Source of the DNA: Blumeriella jaapii
Taxonomy: Eukaryota; Ascomycota; Leotiomycetes; Helotiales; Drepanopezizaceae
NCBI GenBank assembly: GCA_009599575.1
Contig: VWND01000083.1
Span: 281,193 to 345,192, forward strand
Length of the DNA stretch: 64,000 nucleotides
Direction: 5' to 3'
The position numbers and the translations under genes are program-made. Shown in pieces: positions 58,453 to 64,000 of this stretch (positions within the stretch are counted from its first letter, which is position 1; every line of letters starts with the position of its first letter). Below the pieces are notes generated by a model. It searched no databases and was not told the origin of the DNA. It worked only from the letters and a program-made list of their open reading frames with translations.

Positions 58453-60837
58453 GACTCAACGCTTGCCGGCTCTCCGCTGGCGAAGACAGTTGCCGATGCC
58501 GACGAGTCGTCTTATCCTCGTGAGGTAAGTGAGTGGAGGATGGAGTCCGGTTCTCAAGGGACGGGGTCACCAACCCGGCACAGATGTGTTTCTCACTCGT
58601 TGACTTGAATATCCATAGCACGACGGGTGTATATCTGAACAGCGAGCCTCTGTGTTTTGAGAGCCCAGAAGATATTTTGGGTTGCTGGCCGTGACCTCGG
58701 ACATGTATCTTCGACCGAACACACCGACCGCCCGGATTCAGCATCCTGCCACCGCGCCTCTGGAGACACAGGAAGACCTCCATTACCAATCGCAAGTCGA
58801 CAAGCAATCTGCTCCGCTGGACTCACCTGCCAACCCCCCTTCCCCCCCAAAACTGGCCAGGGTTTCCCTCGAGTTGGAACGAGTTGAGGTGATGAAGTCG
58901 AACCACAAATCTGCGTACTTGGTCTGCAAGCGGGTTCATGTAAGAAACGTTCCCGTGCCCGCGTCAGGGGGAGACTCGCGATGCTTGCGCTCGTCAATCA
59001 TCTTCATCTGCGGACTGCGTGAACGGAACGCTGCTTTCCACATACCGCTCGCTCAAACTCGCACGGGAAGTAAGTACACTGCCGACAAGCGCGCGCTGGT
59101 TCGGTCCAGACGTGTAGCATCGGTTGTGTAGCGCTCTACTCCGGGACCTGCGCTGGAGATGTGGCGTTTTGCGTTGCGGACGTGGATGGGTTCATGGCAC
59201 GCGAGGAGATTGGGGATCTGGGTTGAGCGGTTCTGACGGATACGGGAGCTAGAGGAGGGGTTTTTGTATCTCCATGTGGGGGGGGGGGGGGGGATTTGCT
59301 TTTCAAAAGGTGTTGTTGGGATGGGATATGATGCTGCAGCAAATGGAGATATTGGAGTGGAGGCTATGCGTGTGGTGTGGATAGTAAGGTAGACGTCTCT
59401 CTGGATCCCTTCCCGGCTGAGATACATGCAGATACGTCACTCGACGAAGATGTCTAGTGTGACGCTGAAATCAAACGGGGATCCTAGCAGCACCCAGAAT
59501 TGATAGATTCGTTGCTAAGGTGCCTGCTACCTACCTACCTATCTACCTACCCCCCACCCACTAGTTCCAACTCGAAATCGGCATGCTGCAGACCGTTTTG
59601 AGAGCCTCTGTTTTGTCCCGTGCAAGTCTAGAAGAGCTGGGGATAGCATAGCGTCTGCTGCTGGCTGGACACACCCACCCAACCAGCCGGTTGCGGAGAT
59701 GGCCCTCTTCTGGGAAACAAGGTACCTTATTATGTATCACATCTTTCAACTCAACTGCCAGGCCTGCAACGGGATGGATCCCTCGAGCCTGGAGTCTTCC
59801 CAGATCTGTCGACCTGCGTCGCTCTCTCTCGGGCGGTGGATCAAGTGGCCGTCGAAGCACTTTTCTCCTGGTTTCAAGTCAGTCAACACAGCTCGATTTG
59901 ATGCTAGCGTGGAGCACAGGTTAGGTACCTACGCACGTGTGCCTCGAATCTGGGCAGCGCAATTGGAAAATTCTCTTTTGCGAGATAGGTCACATTGTTG
60001 AAGAAAAGTGATGATGGCTCTTCGGGAAGGTTGCATTCGATTGGGGGTGAAATCATGCAATACAGTAGGCCACACTCGGATGTTCAAGTCTCCATCCGAT
60101 CCCTACCCGGTGTTTCTCGATAATTTTTTCCAAACCATGCGATCGGGCGAAGAGTCCCGGACTTGGTTGAAGCACTGTTAGCTCGCTTTCACTTCAAGTC
60201 GTGTACTTGATTGACAAGGACTGGAAATTTGTGTTTTAAGCGTTTCCGCGATCTTGTTCAATCCCTTCTGATATTCCTCGATGTATCAATCCAGATGGGG
60301 TATGGCTTTAGCCCCATCACGTGACCGCCAACTAGCCGAGCTTCAGCCCGCGCGACCTTATCCCCACCTGCGGCTTCGAAGTCCTTCTCTATCATGACAA
60401 CAACCACCCCCACACAGGTCGAACGCCGCGCTTCGCCTCGATCAGACTCGAACGCATGTCTACGGATTGAAGATACACCGCGGAGAAGGCGCGCAAGACG
60501 ACCGGGCGAGCACTGCTACGAGAAGGCAGCTTCTTCACAAAGGCGATTTCGGGGACAGGGAAGCGTGTTTACGACTACGAGATCCTGCACCGAGCACGTA
60601 CGCCGGAGGAAGAAAGACAGGCGAGGAGACGGAGAAAGCAAGAGACGCGCAGTCGCAGTCGCAGTCGCAGTACACATCGGAAGAAAGGAGTCTGCTGCAC
60701 GTTGTGGCCGCGAGAGAAAGAGGGAGAGAAGTTGTCGTGGGTGCAATCGATCTCAACTCCGATCTCACCTTCAACATTCGCACCGCCATACAGCTTCGCA
60801 TCTCGCCCTCGATACCGAGCCCGAGAGCAACGGCAAG
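58453..60837. other. Intergenic region and TOA1 5' flank
   Basis: No gene I can support. It holds a G run at 59277-59294, CTACCTACC repeats near 59525-59555, and, from about 60390, the likely 5' leader of TOA1 with a (GCAGTC)n tract at 60647-60672. A long frame from 60394 overlaps the leader but in the wrong frame for TOA1 and has no recognisable product. Confidence 0.5.
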
Positions 60838-62783
60838 ATGTCGAACACGCAGGTCGGAAACGTGTACCAGCAGATCATAAACGATGTGATCGAGAGCTCC
60901 CGGATTGATTTCGAAGAGGGAGGTGTCGATGATCAGGCCCTGGAGGAACTGCGTCGGGTAGGCTCCCTGTCTCTTTCATCTCTTTCATGATTTGTTCCGT
61001 CTTTGGTGTTTCTTCTTTTTCAGTCTTGCGACTGTGATAGCTTTCCGTTCTGGAGTTGTGGTCGAGATGCTGTGCTGTGCGGTGCTGTTGAAGTTGTGCT
61101 GCTGCTGCTGTTTGTCGCCCGAGTCGGCCAGATCGCAGGTGGGCGGCCCTGGGTATTTGGCTTTATACCTCCGCTGCCCCCCATCAACTCGTGCCCGCGG
61201 CTAGTGCCGATTGGGACACAGGAGCTATCACGTGGCCGTGGCCGCATTATGCCTTGGGTCTGCTACATCTTATACATGACGGCTGCGTCGCTTTGACTTC
61301 ACATGGCTAATTCATCTTCGTCTCCAGGGCTGGCAAGCAAAGTTGTCCCAGCTGCAAGTCGCTCAGTTTCCTTGGGACCCAAAGCCCGAGGCGCCAGCCC
61401 CGGTCTTGAACAACCCGTCAACGGTTCCCTCCAACGCTGGCTATCAACGCAACTCACCTGCGCCTGCTCCTCAACCTCAAGGATTGACGATGCCACAACA
61501 GCCACAACAATCGGCACCTCAACAAGCCAATAATGGACCTCACATCAAGACGGAGCCGGGCCTCGAGAATCAAGGCCAGGGTCAGGGGTTGTCGATGCCG
61601 CAAGCTCCCTACCAGCCGCAACTGCCCTCCAACCACCCCCCCAACACCGATGTTGCTCGACAGAGAGCGGCTCAGAACTTACAGTCAAGCTACGGTCAGA
61701 GAGCCGCGGCATCCATCAACGCTATCAACAACGGACCTCCAGGCCAGCCTCAGTCGGGTCAGGCACAGCAACAGGCTATGCGCAACGCTCAGCAGCAGAA
61801 CGGCCAGAACATGGGCATGCAGCAGATGCACAACTCTCAGCAGCACGCTCAATACCCGCAACAGGGCGCGCAGTCTGCTCAACGCCAACAGATGATGCAG
61901 GGTCCAGGCGCGCAGCAGGGTAATCAAGCCTTTGCCACCCCAGAGCAGCACAAGCAAATGATAGCGCAAGAACAAGCTCGCCAGCACATCATGAACCAGA
62001 ACCAAAGACAGCAGCAGCAACAACAACAACAACAACAACAGCAGCAACAACAACAGCAACAGCAACAGCAGCAACAACCGCAACAACCGCAGCAAAACAC
62101 GCAGAGTGGCGGGCTCGGCAATGCGCAGACGGACGGTGCTGGTGATGAAGTTGAGACTATGTCTGTGGTCAAGCTCTTCTCATCCTCTGGCGAAGAGCTT
62201 TCCATGGGACGCATCGAGATTGATGGTCTCATTCGCGGAAAGATTGAAGCTATGGGTACCTCGATGGAGGGCGGTGGACTCATGCTCCCTCTGCACAAGG
62301 CTTCCACTGCGGCTAAGCGTCAACGTAAGGTCGCCAAGTCAACAAAGTCTAAGGTTGCGCAGATGGATGGCGGTGATGAGGATGACGAGAAGGAGAGTGC
62401 GAAGGATGATGAACAAGACGAGGATGCGATCAACTCTGACCTGGATGATCCGGACGAGGGCGCCAACGAGGAAGAGGACGATGATGAGGGCATGGGACAT
62501 ATCATGCTTTGCATGTACGACAAGGTACAGCGAGTGAAGAATAAGTGGTATGTGTGTTTTCTCGCGCTTTTCCTCCCACTCCGCCTCGCCGGCTCATGCT
62601 CAATCCCGCCCCTCTCTGTATCCTAGCGTGCCATGCAGGATCCTATGATGAAACGCCTTTTCACTTTCACATTGGATACGTTCTAACGCGCCACGCAGGA
62701 AGTGCGTCATGAAGGATGGCGTCCTCACCGTCAACGGCAAGGAGTACGTCTTCCACAAGGCGAGCGGAGAGTACGAGTGGTAA
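60838..62783 (+). CDS. TOA1: Transcription initiation factor TFIIA large subunit
   Basis: Large (alpha/beta) subunit of TFIIA, which with TOA2 binds and stabilises TBP on the TATA box in the nucleus. Exons: 60838-60957, 61328-62547 and 62699-62783; introns are 370 and 151 nt, product 474 aa. The N-terminal four-helix-bundle part (VGNVYQQIINDVIESSRIDF to QFPWDPKP, 1-65) and the C-terminal beta-barrel part (LCMYDKVQRVKNKWKCVMKD to ASGEYEW) match the family well. They are joined by a long Gln/Pro/Asn-rich spacer with a poly-Gln tract at about 270-296 encoded by mixed CAG/CAA codons. An acidic block (DGGDEDDEKES to EEEDDDEGMG) lies before the barrel, as in other TOA1. The first intron is unusually long for this window. 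The second contains a decoy GCCATGCAGGA acceptor at about 62629-62639, before the real one at 62698. Confidence 0.93.
62011..62090 (+). repeat. CAG/CAA repeat inside TOA1
   Basis: About 25 glutamine codons, CAG and CAA mixed, with two prolines toward the end. It lies within the spacer of TOA1. The mixture of codons should limit slippage. Confidence 0.9.
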
Positions 62784-63427
62784 ATGTCTAGATCCTCTAC
62801 TCCCTACTCTTCGCCCTTCATGCTTTGTAGCTGTCCTGGATCTTGTGGGTAGGATCGTGGATGAGGCCGATATCTAACTCCTCGTTTTCGATTTCGTCCC
62901 GACACGAGTCCGTCTCTTGGCACGGATGGATGCGTGGATCTGTGGCTCTTTCAGGCGCTGAATTCTGGGTGCTAGGGTGGTGGACCGATTTCATCGTCTC
63001 CTTTTCTTTTCATCGCCTCGCTTTCTCTGTTCTGTGGCCGCATGGTCACAGTCACAGCGATCAGGCATGGCGGGTAGTGATGGCGAGCGGCGGAGTGGTC
63101 GGTGTTGGACGTGAAAATGTAAATTTAAATCGAACCGGAACAGGAAACCAAAATCGAAGCGGAAACGGAAATTGACATTGGCAATGGGATTCGAAGCCGG
63201 GGACTGGAAATGAAAATGGAAAATTGAATATTTCAGACCTGGAACGCGGCACATGGCGTGGTTTCTTTCTCTTACTTACCTGCTTGGGTTCGGCATGGCT
63301 GGTCGAGGGTTGAAATCAGTGGGGATTGTTCCTTTCGTAGTTGTACGTCCTCGTCTTCCTTGTCTGCCTGGCTAGGTTATGGAGAGTTGAGATGGCTAAG
63401 AGAGGAGGTAAGGCAGGTGCATGTGTG

Positions 63428-63532
63428 TTTTTTCTTCTTCGTCTTCTTCGTCTTCTTCGTCTTCTTCGTCTTCTTCGTCTTCTTCGTCTTCTTCGTCTTC
63501 TTCGTCTTCTTCATCTTCTTCGTCTTCTAATC
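63428..63532. repeat. (CTTCTTCGT)n minisatellite
   Basis: About eleven copies of CTTCTTCGT, nearly perfect, with one CTTCTTCAT. It gives a Phe/Val repeat in one frame, without any gene context. Confidence 0.9.
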
Positions 63533-63844
63533 ATCTGTTGCTCCTCACGCACATACATCACTAACAGTACACAATCTCGACTTCTCATCTCAAGTACGGT
63601 TAAGCTCTATTCACCTCCAGCCATCCTCCCAAATCTATCAATTGTCTTATTTTCATCAACTATCGCAATTCCCATTCAACCATCTGAAAACGCTCGAGCA
63701 CACAATGGCTAGCCAGGCCAGCTCGCTGCTAGCTCCCACGCACGCCTGTCCGTCGGTTCGGCGCAGAGCATAGGCACCTTCGGCGGGAGCATCCACGGCT
63801 TGTACGGAGCCGGAGATTGATATACAACTCTGTGTGTAAATGTA

Positions 63845-63904
<60 letters not shown>
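63845..63904. repeat. (CT)n dinucleotide repeat
   Basis: About 27 CT units, uninterrupted, ending in CTATCTCTG. Confidence 0.92.
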
Positions 63905-63905
<1 letters not shown>

Positions 63906-64000
63906 GCCCATGGACCTACGCTACGTACACCTCCCTTCCTGTCTTCCTCCCCATGCGATTCCGCCTCTCGCTCGATGGTTACACATCACATTACCTAGCC

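Larger units (their letters stand above)
62784..64000. other. TOA1 3' flank and microsatellite-rich end
   Basis: No gene seen. There are short AAAT/GGAAA-type patches near 63117-63230. Two large microsatellites are listed separately. Confidence 0.5.

Noticed and set aside
60394..60990. 198-codon frame overlapping the start of TOA1
   Set aside because: Its first part is Arg-rich and repeat-driven. It joins the TOA1 frame only through the leader, and TOA1 homologues begin at the MSNTQVGNVYQQ position.

Overview
The window is nuclear DNA from a filamentous ascomycete (Pezizomycotina). Genes carry short GT..AG introns (mostly 48-150 nt, some with GCTAAC- or CTGAC-like branch points). The families are typically fungal: a Cps1-like GT2 glycosyltransferase, an intracellular GH2 beta-mannosidase, ROK1 helicase, a Rab4-like GTPase, a Zn(II)2Cys6 regulator, TFIIA subunit TOA1, and small secreted proteins. 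I cannot place it to genus. There are no bacterial operons, rRNA genes, credible intact tRNAs or CRISPR arrays.

Layout. 1-1.2 kb is C-rich low complexity. 1.2-3.0 kb holds the GT2 glycosyltransferase (minus). 3-10.6 kb is gene-poor and full of micro- and minisatellites and TACTGTAC-type palindromes. 10.6-11.9 kb is a Ser-rich protein of unknown function. 12-16.5 kb is mostly AT-rich intergenic DNA with a diverged tandem duplication carrying TATA-like boxes. 16.5-22.4 kb is a convergent pair: beta-mannosidase (+) and ROK1 (-). 24.3-25.0 kb encodes a Pro/Asn-repeat protein with a hydrophobic tail. 25-27 kb is AT-rich repeat debris. 27.2-30.1 kb is a divergent SDR (-)/Rab4-like (+) pair. 31.2-36.0 kb has an unrecognised gene and a large Zn2Cys6 regulator, both minus. 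36.8-38.6 kb is a basic protein of unknown function. 39.7-40.8 kb is a D-2-hydroxyacid dehydrogenase. 42.5-45.5 kb holds two paralogous small secreted proteins. 45.5-55.7 kb has no convincing gene. 55.7-56.5 kb is another secreted protein. 57.9-58.5 kb is a broken Zn2Cys6 regulator. 60.8-62.8 kb is TOA1. The end is microsatellite-rich.

The genes do not form an obvious pathway or biosynthetic cluster. Housekeeping genes (ROK1, Rab4-like, TOA1, beta-mannosidase, SDR, dehydrogenase) lie in islands between gene-poor, repeat-rich stretches, and the secreted-protein genes lie in or beside those stretches. ROK1 has two compensating single-base frame disruptions. The Rab gene's predicted prenylation tail lies in the next frame. 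These point to sequence indels (or very recent decay) in otherwise conserved genes. The items most worth a second look are the duplicated secreted-protein pair with shared promoter and 5' leader sequence, the abundance of TACTGTAC palindromes, and the diverged dispersed repeats.
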